Shown here: piece by piece, positions 24,926-31,332 of the stretch
Layout: every line of letters begins with the position of its first letter
Numbering within the stretch: position 1 is the stretch's first letter
Assembly (NCBI GenBank): GCA_039180415.1
Contig: JBCDDH010000023.1
Location: 1 to 43,044 of the forward strand
Direction of reading: 5' to 3'
Length of the DNA stretch: 43,044 bases
Origin: CAZIXN01 sp039180415
GTDB taxonomy: Bacteria; Planctomycetota; Phycisphaerae; Phycisphaerales; Phycisphaeraceae
Translations under genes and position numbers: made by a program
The notes under the pieces: model-generated
What the model saw: the letters and a program-made list of their open reading frames with translations, nothing else
What the model was told of the DNA's origin: nothing
Database searches by the model: none

Positions 24926-25803
24926 CCGTCTTGCTCCCGCACCCACGCGTAGTACACCGGCTCCAACCCCAAACGCTCCCGCACCGTCCGCAGCTGTACC
25001 AGCGGCTCGTCGCGATCCGCGATCCGCCCGGCCGTCTTCCGAAACCATCGCCGCAATTCGCGGCGCAACCAACGCCCCGTGTGCGGCGGCGCTTGCCGCA
25101 AACCCTCCAGTAACCGCTCCGGCTCCACAAACTCCGCCCGCGAAAACCCCGCCGATTCAAACGCCTCCACCAGTCGGGTGTCGAACTCGTGCGCTGGCCG
25201 CGGGTACGCCGTCATCCCCGCCCGTTCAAAAAACGGATGCACCCGCCCCATCGCCGCCAACGCTTCGGTCACCGGCGTCGTCGCCGTCTCCAGCGCGTGC
25301 CGAACCAGACGTACCGCCAACCCCAGCCCGCGCCAACGCGGATCGACCACCACTCGGCTGATGCAACGCACCTCTTCGTTAAGCAGCATCCCCCGCTCCG
25401 TTGAATCCAAGTGGTTCCCGTAGCGGTATCCCAACGCGGCGTCACGCATCCGGCACAACAGCGACGGCAACGACTCCACCAACACCGCCACCACCTCCCG
25501 ATCGGCATCGCGCGAATCCTGTGCGAAGCCTGCGGTTCTCAATCGTCGGCCCCACCCGCGCGCCACCTCCAACACCAAGACCCTCGTCGCCGTTGCCGGC
25601 GCGCTCGCCCGGTAGTGGTGCTCCGACAACGCGACGTAGTCCGCCCGTGCCCCCTCCCGCAAGACCAGCCCACGCCGCGGATCGCCCGCGGCCATCCTTC
25701 CGCCGAGGTGCGCGTCCCACGCCGAATTCCACCGCGCCGCAAGCGCCGGGCCGTCGGCTTCCACCGCCCGTAACCGGTCCGCTCGGCCGAACACTCCGTT
25801 CAC
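24922..25803 (-). CDS. GNAT-fold protein, COG2401-type acetyltransferase half
   Basis: The product is 293 residues from a GTG at 25803 that overlaps the ATPase stop (GTGA). The GNAT core shows the acetyl-CoA pattern in CISRVVVDPRWRGLGLAVRL, followed by VHPFFERAGMTAYPRP. These match my memory of the predicted acetyltransferase domain that COG2401 proteins carry fused to an ABC ATPase. Here the two are adjacent genes. The frame is open upstream to 26226, but that region lies inside the ATPase gene. The acetyl acceptor is unknown; DNA bases, a partner protein or a nucleotide are all possible. Confidence 0.72.
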   Translation of the reverse strand: MNGVFGRADRLRAVEADGPALAARWNSAWDAHLGGRMAAGDPRRGLVLREGARADYVALSEHHYRASAPATATRVLVLEVARGWGRRLRTAGFAQDSRDADREVVAVLVESLPSLLCRMRDAALGYRYGNHLDSTERGMLLNEEVRCISRVVVDPRWRGLGLAVRLVRHALETATTPVTEALAAMGRVHPFFERAGMTAYPRPAHEFDTRLVEAFESAGFSRAEFVEPERLLEGLRQAPPHTGRWLRRELRRWFRKTAGRIADRDEPLVQLRTVRERLGLEPVYYAWVREQDG

Positions 25804-26543
25804 CCCGGCCCCCGATCGTACAACGCCAACGCCCCGCCCAGCCGCTGCTCCACCAACACCTCCGGCCGAAGCGTTTCGAGCAGGTCGTCGTGTGCCGTAG
25901 CGATGACCGCGCACGCCCCGGCGCGTTCCACCCAACGACGCACGTTCCGCGCGACCGCCTTCGCCGTAAGCCGATCCAGCGCCGCCCCGAACTCGTCGGC
26001 GATCAGCAGCGCGGTCGGCACGGGCGACCCGTCGGTCCGCGGCCGCGCATGTTCCACGGAAGCCATCGCCCAAGCCAAACCGAACCGGTGCGCCTGCCCA
26101 TCCGACAACTCCGCGGGCCGACGCAACATCACGAACGCGTCGTTCAAACCCGCCAAGGACAACAGCCGCAGCGCGTCTTCCAGGCTCGGCGTGGGCAACG
26201 CGTCGATCAGCGGCGCATCCGGCCAATCGCCCCGCCGTCCCAGCCCCACCCGCGGTAACCCCGCCCAGCGGTCCGCCGCCGCCCGCGACAATGCCCGCAG
26301 CAGCGTCGATTTCCCACTGCCGCTGGGCCCGGTCACGAACACGAGCTGCCCCGACCGCAACGGCACCGCCGTCCGCGGCACCACCGTCGCCTCCCGCCGT
26401 TCATCTATGCCCAGCCCAAACATCGCCGCCAGCGCCCGTACCCGCGCCGACGGACCCGCCCCCATGGGCTTCGGCCGTGTCGCGTACCGACACTCGATTT
26501 CTACCGAGACCTCCGGTCCGGAATCAGATTTTTGAATAGTCAT
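25800..26543 (-). CDS. Soluble ABC ATPase, COG2401-type
   Basis: The product is 247 residues with no membrane partner nearby. Visible motifs are Walker A TGPSGSGKST (71-80), a signature LSDGQ (146-150), Walker B ALLIADEF (D183, E184) and the switch histidine in VIATAHDDLLETLRPEVL. The ADEFGAALDRLTAKAVARN and ATAHDDL segments are typical of COG2401 rather than of transporters. It is more likely a regulatory or DNA-associated ATPase. It overlaps the HTH gene upstream and the GNAT gene downstream by four bases each, so a tight ATPase-GNAT complex is likely. Confidence 0.8.
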   Translation of the reverse strand: MTIQKSDSGPEVSVEIECRYATRPKPMGAGPSARVRALAAMFGLGIDERREATVVPRTAVPLRSGQLVFVTGPSGSGKSTLLRALSRAAADRWAGLPRVGLGRRGDWPDAPLIDALPTPSLEDALRLLSLAGLNDAFVMLRRPAELSDGQAHRFGLAWAMASVEHARPRTDGSPVPTALLIADEFGAALDRLTAKAVARNVRRWVERAGACAVIATAHDDLLETLRPEVLVEQRLGGALALYDRGPG

Positions 26544-27037
26544 TGAACATAAGCCCCCGCCCGGTTCGCCGCGAAATCCGCGGGGTTCAGCTTCGCTACC
26601 GCCGACGCCGCCATCAGCGCGCGACCCACCCGAATCAACGCCTGCACCGCCCGCAGACGTTCACGAACCTGGTGCAGCGGCAGGCCCGTCTCCTCGACGA
26701 TCTTCGCCAGCGACCGCCCTCGGACGTGACGCAGCTCAGCGACCGGCCGGTAGGGCTCGGGGAACAGGGGCAAACATTCGCAAACCGTGCGGAATTCCTG
26801 GCTTTCCATACGTAAAATCAACCGGTCCAACCGTCGACGTAATACGCCCGGCCGCGTGCCCATCAGCGCGGCCAAGCCGCGCACCGGTTGACCGTACCGG
26901 TACACCTGCTCGATCAGCCGGCGGTCCGCAGGGTCCAGGTACTGCGCCCAACGCACCAGGTCCGCCGCCGCGTCCCGGCGCGACCGCGGGGTTTCGCCCC
27001 GGGCGATGTTTTCGTTCAACGACAACATTCGGTTCAT
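26540..27037 (-). CDS. Two-HTH protein, sigma-region-4-like
   Basis: The product is 165 residues. Two helix-turn-helix-like segments are visible: LDPADRRLIEQVYRYGQPVR with LAALMGTRPGVLRRRLDRL, and GRSLAKIVEETGLPLHQVRERL. The first resembles sigma-70 region 4. No region 2 is present, so it is probably not a full sigma factor. The open frame reaches 27109, but the ATG at 27037 has a strong GGGAGG site (27046-27051) eight bases upstream, and the promoter lies beyond it. As the first gene of the operon it may activate the operon or recognise DNA for it. Confidence 0.7.
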   Translation of the reverse strand: MNRMLSLNENIARGETPRSRRDAAADLVRWAQYLDPADRRLIEQVYRYGQPVRGLAALMGTRPGVLRRRLDRLILRMESQEFRTVCECLPLFPEPYRPVAELRHVRGRSLAKIVEETGLPLHQVRERLRAVQALIRVGRALMAASAVAKLNPADFAANRAGAYVQ

Positions 27038-27090
27038 TCGGCTGGCCTCCCGGGGAGCCCGGAGATAAAGTTTGCTTGTTTTGATTGGAT

Positions 27091-27141
27091 ATTGTACGGT
27101 ATTTTTCACCGCGCGGTCAAGCTAAATTCAACTGTTATTTA
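27091..27141 (-). promoter_or_regulatory. Promoter and candidate operator of the terminase cassette
   Basis: On the minus strand TTGACC (27115-27120) and TACAAT (27091-27096) form a sigma-70 promoter with an 18-base spacer. Just upstream, TAAAT (27123-27127) and ATTTA (27137-27141) form an AT-rich dyad of 19 bp, a likely operator for the divergent XRE-S24 repressor. The leader to the HTH gene is about 50 bases. No convincing promoter was found for the repressor itself in the same gap. Confidence 0.6.
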
Positions 27142-27193
27142 ACCCGCCGAAACCGCACGGCTCCCGCCGTCAGTAGGTCCGGAAGAACCCACC

Positions 27194-28264
27194 ATGCCCC
27201 CCGCCCCCACCGACTCTGCCGACCCGCCGCCGTGCTTGGGCGCGTTGCTGCGCAACGGCCGCAAGGCCCGGGGCTTGACGCTGGCTGCACTGGGCGATGA
27301 GGTCGGGGCGACGCCCGGGTATCTGTCCATGATCGAGAACGGTCGGGTCGAGAACCCGCCGTCGGCCGCGCTGCTGCAACGCCTCGAAGCCGCGCTGGAA
27401 CTCCGCGAAACGCCGCTGCAACGCGCGGCCGCTTGGGCCGCAACACCGCCAACCGTGCGCGCCGAGATCGCGCGGCTGGCCGACGAAGCCGAACGCGGCC
27501 GTAAACTCGCCGCATGGCTGCGTAGCCAGACCGAAGCCTCCCCCTCGACAACGAGAACGCCTGCCCCCCCGTCGAAACCCAAAGCCCGTTCGAGTCAACG
27601 CAAGCAAGTCGTCGGCAAAGACCTCGACGCGCTCTATCGCTCGGGCCAGCTCTCTAAACGTATCAACGCGGTGCTGCGCGACCCCAAGACCGAATCGCAG
27701 CCGAAGACGCCGGACGCCGCGTTGGCGCCCGGCGTCGAGTCCCCCGCCGCCCCCCCCGTCCCCGGAGGCGCCCCCGGACGTTCTCCCGCAAGCCCACCCC
27801 GCGGAAACGTTTCCTCGCAGAAGGTTCCCCCGAGCAGACGCATGCCGCCTCCGGGCTTGCGCCACACGCCGCGGATCCCGATGATCAACCGCGTCGCGGC
27901 CGGCGACCCGTCGTCGTTCACCGACCTGGGCTTCCCCGCCGGGATCGCCGACGACTATGTCGCCGTGCCCGGCCTGACCGACCCCGACGCCTTCGCGACG
28001 CTGATCGATGGCGCGTCGATGCACCCCGACTACCGCGAGGGCGACATCGTGGTCTTCTCGCCGCTCGCCGACGTGACCGACGGCTGCGACGCGTTCGTCC
28101 GGCTCGAGCCCGAGCAAGACGTGACGTTCAAGCGGGTGTACTTCGACGAAGCCGCCGGCACGGTCCGGCTTCAGCCGTTGAACCCGGACTTCGCCCCGCG
28201 GACGGTCCCCCGCGACCAGGTGGCGGGTTGCTTCCGCGCGGTGTGGCGCTTCGCCAAGCTCTGA
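27194..28264 (+). CDS. XRE-S24 self-cleaving repressor (LexA/CI-like)
   Basis: The product is 356 residues. An XRE-type HTH lies at about 15-70 (ARGLTLAALGDEVGATPGYL). A long proline-rich linker follows (about 115-225). The C-terminal peptidase S24 domain has a predicted cleavage pair A236-G237 (NRVAAGDP), catalytic serine S275 (IDGASMHPDYREGD) and lysine K313 (VTFKRVYF). LexA and phage CI proteins cleave themselves in response to RecA filaments on damaged DNA. By analogy this protein would hold the divergent terminase operon silent until damage occurs. The linker is unusually long for the family. Confidence 0.87.
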   Translation: MPPAPTDSADPPPCLGALLRNGRKARGLTLAALGDEVGATPGYLSMIENGRVENPPSAALLQRLEAALELRETPLQRAAAWAATPPTVRAEIARLADEAERGRKLAAWLRSQTEASPSTTRTPAPPSKPKARSSQRKQVVGKDLDALYRSGQLSKRINAVLRDPKTESQPKTPDAALAPGVESPAAPPVPGGAPGRSPASPPRGNVSSQKVPPSRRMPPPGLRHTPRIPMINRVAAGDPSSFTDLGFPAGIADDYVAVPGLTDPDAFATLIDGASMHPDYREGDIVVFSPLADVTDGCDAFVRLEPEQDVTFKRVYFDEAAGTVRLQPLNPDFAPRTVPRDQVAGCFRAVWRFAKL

Positions 28265-28308
28265 GTGGATCGGGGCAACGCGGTTCATTCACCCTTAGAG
28301 CAACCCAC

Positions 28309-28328
28309 GGTTTCGTGCGCACGAAACC
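28309..28328. repeat. 20-bp perfect palindrome with a partial second copy
   Basis: GGTTTCGTGC and its exact complement form a 20-bp palindrome 44 bases after the repressor stop. Its 12-bp core TTCGTGCGCACG recurs at 28421-28432. There is no T-run, so it is not a terminator. It could be an operator, a REP-like element or a remnant of an insertion boundary. Confidence 0.6.
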
Positions 28329-28455
28329 GGACATATCGACCTCCAAAATCCCGAAACACTCTTGTTTTAAGGAAAAACCTACCGAAGCACCGCGGTCGGT
28401 TTTACGATTCGGCGGCCCGATTCGTGCGCACGGCATGGACCGGTCTCGGAACACG

Positions 28456-28485
28456 AAAAGCCCACGGAGGTCGTCCGTGGGCTTT
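28456..28485 (-). terminator. Intrinsic terminator of dnaK (possibly bidirectional)
   Basis: AAAGCCCACGGA and TCCGTGGGCTTT pair across a five-base loop, 31 bases beyond the dnaK stop. T-rich ends occur on both strands. The GCCCACGGA stem is identical to that of the terminator after the HU gene. Confidence 0.8.
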
Positions 28486-28516
28486 GCGAGGCCTGAATGG
28501 AGCCGGCGACAAACGG

Positions 28517-30433
28517 TCAGTTCTTAACTTCGTACTCGGCGTCGATCACGTCGTCGTCAGAGCCGCCGGACGCGTCTTCCGCCGGCGCGTCGTCGCCTCC
28601 GGGGGCGTCGCCGGACTTGGCTTGTGACTCCGCCGCGGCGGCCTCGTACACCGCCTTGCCGAGGTCCTGGCTGTCGGCCTGAAGCTGGGTGAGGGCGGCT
28701 TTGAGCGCGTCCGCGTCGTCGCCCTTGACCTTCTCTTCGACGTTGCTGAGCGACGATTCGATCTTGCCGCGGACGTCGGCACCGACCTTTTCGCCGTGCT
28801 CTTCGAGCTGCTTGCGCGTCTCGTGGACCACCTGCTCGGCTTGGTTCTTGAGGTCGATCAGCTCGCGTTTGGCCTTGTCCTCGGCGGCGTGCGCTTCGGC
28901 GTCTTTTTTCATCTGCTCGATCTCAGACTCGCTCAGGCCCGAGCTGCCTTCGATCGTGATGTCCTGCGTCTTGCCGGTCGCCTTGTCGGTGGCTTTGACG
29001 TTGAGGATGCCGTTGGCGTCGAGGTTGAACTCGACCTCGATCTGCGGGACACCCCTGGGGGCCGGCGGGATGTTGTCGAGGTTGAACTTGCCCAGCGTGC
29101 GGTTGTCCTGGCTGAATTCGCGTTCGCCTTGGAGCACGTGGATCGTCACGGCGTTTTGGTTGTCGGCCGCGGTGCTGAACGTTTCCTTCTTGCTGGTCGG
29201 GATGGTCGTGTTCTTCTCGATCAGCTTGGTCATGACGCCGCCGAGCGTCTCGATGCCCAGCGAAAGCGGGGTCACGTCGAGCAGCAGCACGTCTTTTACA
29301 TCGCCCTGCAGCACGCCGCCCTGGATCGCCGCACCCAGCGCGACGACCTCGTCGGGGTTGATGGACTTGTTGGGCTCTTTGCCGAAGATGTCTTGGGCGA
29401 TCTGCTGCACCTTGGGCATGCGCGAGCTGCCGCCGACGAGCACGACCTCGTCGATGTCGGACGTGGACAGGCCGGCGTCCTTGAGCGCGGTCTGACACGG
29501 GCCCCGCAGGCGGTCGAACAGGTCGTCGCAGAGCTGCTCGAACTTCGTGCGGGTGAGGTTGATCATCAGGTGCTTCGGGCCGTCCTGCGTCGCGGTGATG
29601 AACGGCAGGTTGACCGTGGTTTCCTGCGATTGGCTGAGCTCGATCTTGGCCTTCTCGGCGGCTTCCTTGAGACGCTGCAAAGCCATCGGATCGTTGCGTA
29701 GATCAATCCCGTCCGATTTCTTGAACTCGTCGGCTAAAAAATTGATGAGTTTCTCGTCCCAGTCGTCGCCGCCGAGGTGGCCGTCGCCGTTGGTCGAGAG
29801 CACCTCGAACACGCCGTCGCCGACGTCGAGGATGGACACGTCGAAGGTGCCGCCGCCCAGGTCGAAGACGACGATCTTTTCGTTGGTCTTCTTGTCCAGG
29901 CCGTAGGCGAGCGCGGCGGCGGTGGGCTCGTTGATGATGCGGTCGACCTTGAGGCCCGCGATCTCGCCGGCTTCCTTGGTGGCCTGGCGTTGGCTGTCGT
30001 TGAAGTAGGCGGGCACGGTGATAACGGCGCTGCTCACCGACTCACCGAGGTAGTCCTCGGCGGTCTTCTTGAGGTTGCCCAGCACCATCGCGGAGATCTC
30101 CTGCGGGGTGTACTCCTTGCCCTTGGCGGCGACCTTGACGACGTCGTCGCCGCTGCCGAGCACTTCGTAAGGGACCATCTTCTGCTCGTCCTGCACCTCG
30201 TTGGCGCGGCGGCCCATGAAGCGCTTGATGGAGTAGACGGTGCCCTGCGGGTTGGTGACCTGCTGTTGCCGAGCGGGCTGGCCGACGAGGCGATCGCCCT
30301 TGTCGGTGAAGGCGACGATGGACGGGGTGGTGCGGTTGCCCGAGGCGTTGATGAGCACCTTGGGGGAACCGGCTTCCATGACGGCGACGACGGAGTTGGT
30401 CGTGCCCAGGTCGATACCGATGGTCTTGGACAT
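28517..30433 (-). CDS. dnaK: Chaperone DnaK (Hsp70)
   Basis: The product is 638 residues, the normal length. The N-terminal ATPase domain begins MSKTIGIDLGTTNSVVAVME and contains DLGGGTFDVSILDVGDGVFE and VLVGGSSRMPKVQ. The substrate-binding domain follows after DVTPLSLGIETLGGVMTKLI, and the chain ends in the usual DDVIDAEYE tail. It folds and refolds proteins with DnaJ and GrpE, neither of which is encoded next to it. An AAGGA site precedes the ATG. No CIRCE inverted repeat was found upstream, so HrcA control is not supported. Confidence 0.98.
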   Translation of the reverse strand: MSKTIGIDLGTTNSVVAVMEAGSPKVLINASGNRTTPSIVAFTDKGDRLVGQPARQQQVTNPQGTVYSIKRFMGRRANEVQDEQKMVPYEVLGSGDDVVKVAAKGKEYTPQEISAMVLGNLKKTAEDYLGESVSSAVITVPAYFNDSQRQATKEAGEIAGLKVDRIINEPTAAALAYGLDKKTNEKIVVFDLGGGTFDVSILDVGDGVFEVLSTNGDGHLGGDDWDEKLINFLADEFKKSDGIDLRNDPMALQRLKEAAEKAKIELSQSQETTVNLPFITATQDGPKHLMINLTRTKFEQLCDDLFDRLRGPCQTALKDAGLSTSDIDEVVLVGGSSRMPKVQQIAQDIFGKEPNKSINPDEVVALGAAIQGGVLQGDVKDVLLLDVTPLSLGIETLGGVMTKLIEKNTTIPTSKKETFSTAADNQNAVTIHVLQGEREFSQDNRTLGKFNLDNIPPAPRGVPQIEVEFNLDANGILNVKATDKATGKTQDITIEGSSGLSESEIEQMKKDAEAHAAEDKAKRELIDLKNQAEQVVHETRKQLEEHGEKVGADVRGKIESSLSNVEEKVKGDDADALKAALTQLQADSQDLGKAVYEAAAAESQAKSGDAPGGDDAPAEDASGGSDDDVIDAEYEVKN

Positions 30434-30903
30434 GGGGTTTCCTTGTGCGTGGGGGGCGGGTCGTGGTTTGGTGGAAAAGTTGACGCCGGCGGGTGCGCAG
30501 GGCGTAGCTCGACACGAGTATCGGCAAGGCCGGTGCCAGCGAAATCCCGATGAGAAACCGTGTTTTTGGACCGCAATCGACGTTTGACGCTGCCAGCCGC
30601 CGGGAATCTGGTCCGACGGGTGTCATTCCGGCAGGCCCAGGAGACTCGTTGCTGAACCGCGTTCCGATCGACATTCTCGATTTCGAATCGCCTTGTTTTT
30701 TAGGGAGATTTGACGACGACCCACAAAAAGTGCAGGATTTCAAGGGCGATACGCGATTGATGATGCACCGGCGAACGAATTCGCCACAAAATCAGGGGAG
30801 AATCGACATTCTCCGGATCGCCTGATGATTCCCCGGCCGGGCCCGGCTCCGAACGTTTCGCCGGCCCGCCACGTTTCCCTCACGCCACCGCAAGGAGCGC
30901 ACC
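30434..30903. other. Intergenic region between dnaK and the HU gene
   Basis: This 470-bp gap should hold the divergent promoters of dnaK and the HU gene. A TTGACG (30710-30715) could be a weak -35 for the HU gene, but the matching -10 (CAGGAT) is poor. A perfect hairpin GGAGAAT-CGAC-ATTCTCC lies at 30797-30814. The 12-mer ATCGACATTCTC occurs at 30667-30678 and again at 30802-30813. An AAGGAG site (30892-30897) serves the HU start. No credible gene or structured RNA was recognised. Confidence 0.5.
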
Positions 30904-31239
30904 ATGGCCAAGAAAGTGACCAAGAAAGCCCCCGCCGCCAAGCCCCCGACCAAGTCGGAGATCTACCGGACGATCGCCGAGCAGACCGACCTGACGCGCA
31001 AGGACGTCGTGGCCGTCTGCGACGCGTTGACCGACCTGATGGCCAAGAGCCTCAAGAAGCACCAGCAGTTCAACCTGCTCGGCCTCGCGAAGATGACCCT
31101 GGTCAAGAAGCCCGCGGTCAAGGGCGGCAAGCTGGTCCGCAACCCGTTCACGGGCGAGATGGTCCCGCAGAAGCCCAAGCCCGCGAGCAAGAACGTGAAG
31201 GTCCGCGCGATGAAGGGGCTGAAGGACCTAGTCAACTAA
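30904..31239 (+). CDS. HU/IHF-family DNA-binding protein
   Basis: The product is 111 residues. A short lysine/alanine/proline-rich extension (KKVTKKAPAAKPPTK) comes before the HU fold (SEIYRTIAEQTDLTRKDVVA through VRAMKGLKDLV). The DNA-contact arm region is RNPFTGEMVPQKPKPASK. It should bend and compact DNA in the nucleoid. The basic extension is longer than in E. coli HU and recalls histone-tail-like extensions of other HU relatives. An AAGGAG site lies six bases before the ATG, and a strong terminator follows. Confidence 0.92.
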   Translation: MAKKVTKKAPAAKPPTKSEIYRTIAEQTDLTRKDVVAVCDALTDLMAKSLKKHQQFNLLGLAKMTLVKKPAVKGGKLVRNPFTGEMVPQKPKPASKNVKVRAMKGLKDLVN

Positions 31240-31271
31240 GACCAAGCCTTCGAATCACGCCAACAAAGAAC

Positions 31272-31300
31272 GCCCACGGATTCTGTCCGTGGGCTTCTTT
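31272..31300 (+). terminator. Intrinsic terminator of the HU gene
   Basis: GCCCACGGA (31272-31280) and TCCGTGGGC (31286-31294) pair across five bases and are followed by TTCTTT. It lies 33 bases after the HU stop and also faces the end of ppk1, which converges on it. Confidence 0.85.
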
Positions 31301-31332
31301 CGTATTTCGGGGAGCCGCGCGGCGGACGTGGC

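Larger units (their letters stand above)
22255..28264. other. Terminase / ParB / GNAT-ABC cassette with divergent S24 repressor
   Basis: Six leftward genes (27037 to 22255) overlap end to start by 4, 4, 4, 1 and 4 bases: HTH, ABC ATPase, GNAT, ParB-like, small-terminase-like, large terminase. The XRE-S24 repressor is divergent. No integrase, portal, capsid, tail, holin or lysin gene lies inside or beside it. No direct-repeat ends were seen by eye. The unbroken overlaps and intact motifs suggest a functional module, either domesticated from a phage or belonging to a mobile system. Confidence 0.7.

Noticed and set aside
26540..27037. Full sigma factor heading the cassette
   Set aside because: Only region-4-like HTH segments are visible. 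There is no region 2 for the -10 element and core binding.
22255..28264. Ordinary intact prophage
   Set aside because: No integrase, portal, capsid, tail, holin or lysin gene, and no attachment repeats were seen. The operon ends at the terminase.
30434..30903. CIRCE element or HrcA control upstream of dnaK
   Set aside because: No TTAGCACTC-N9-GAGTGCTAA-like repeat was found.
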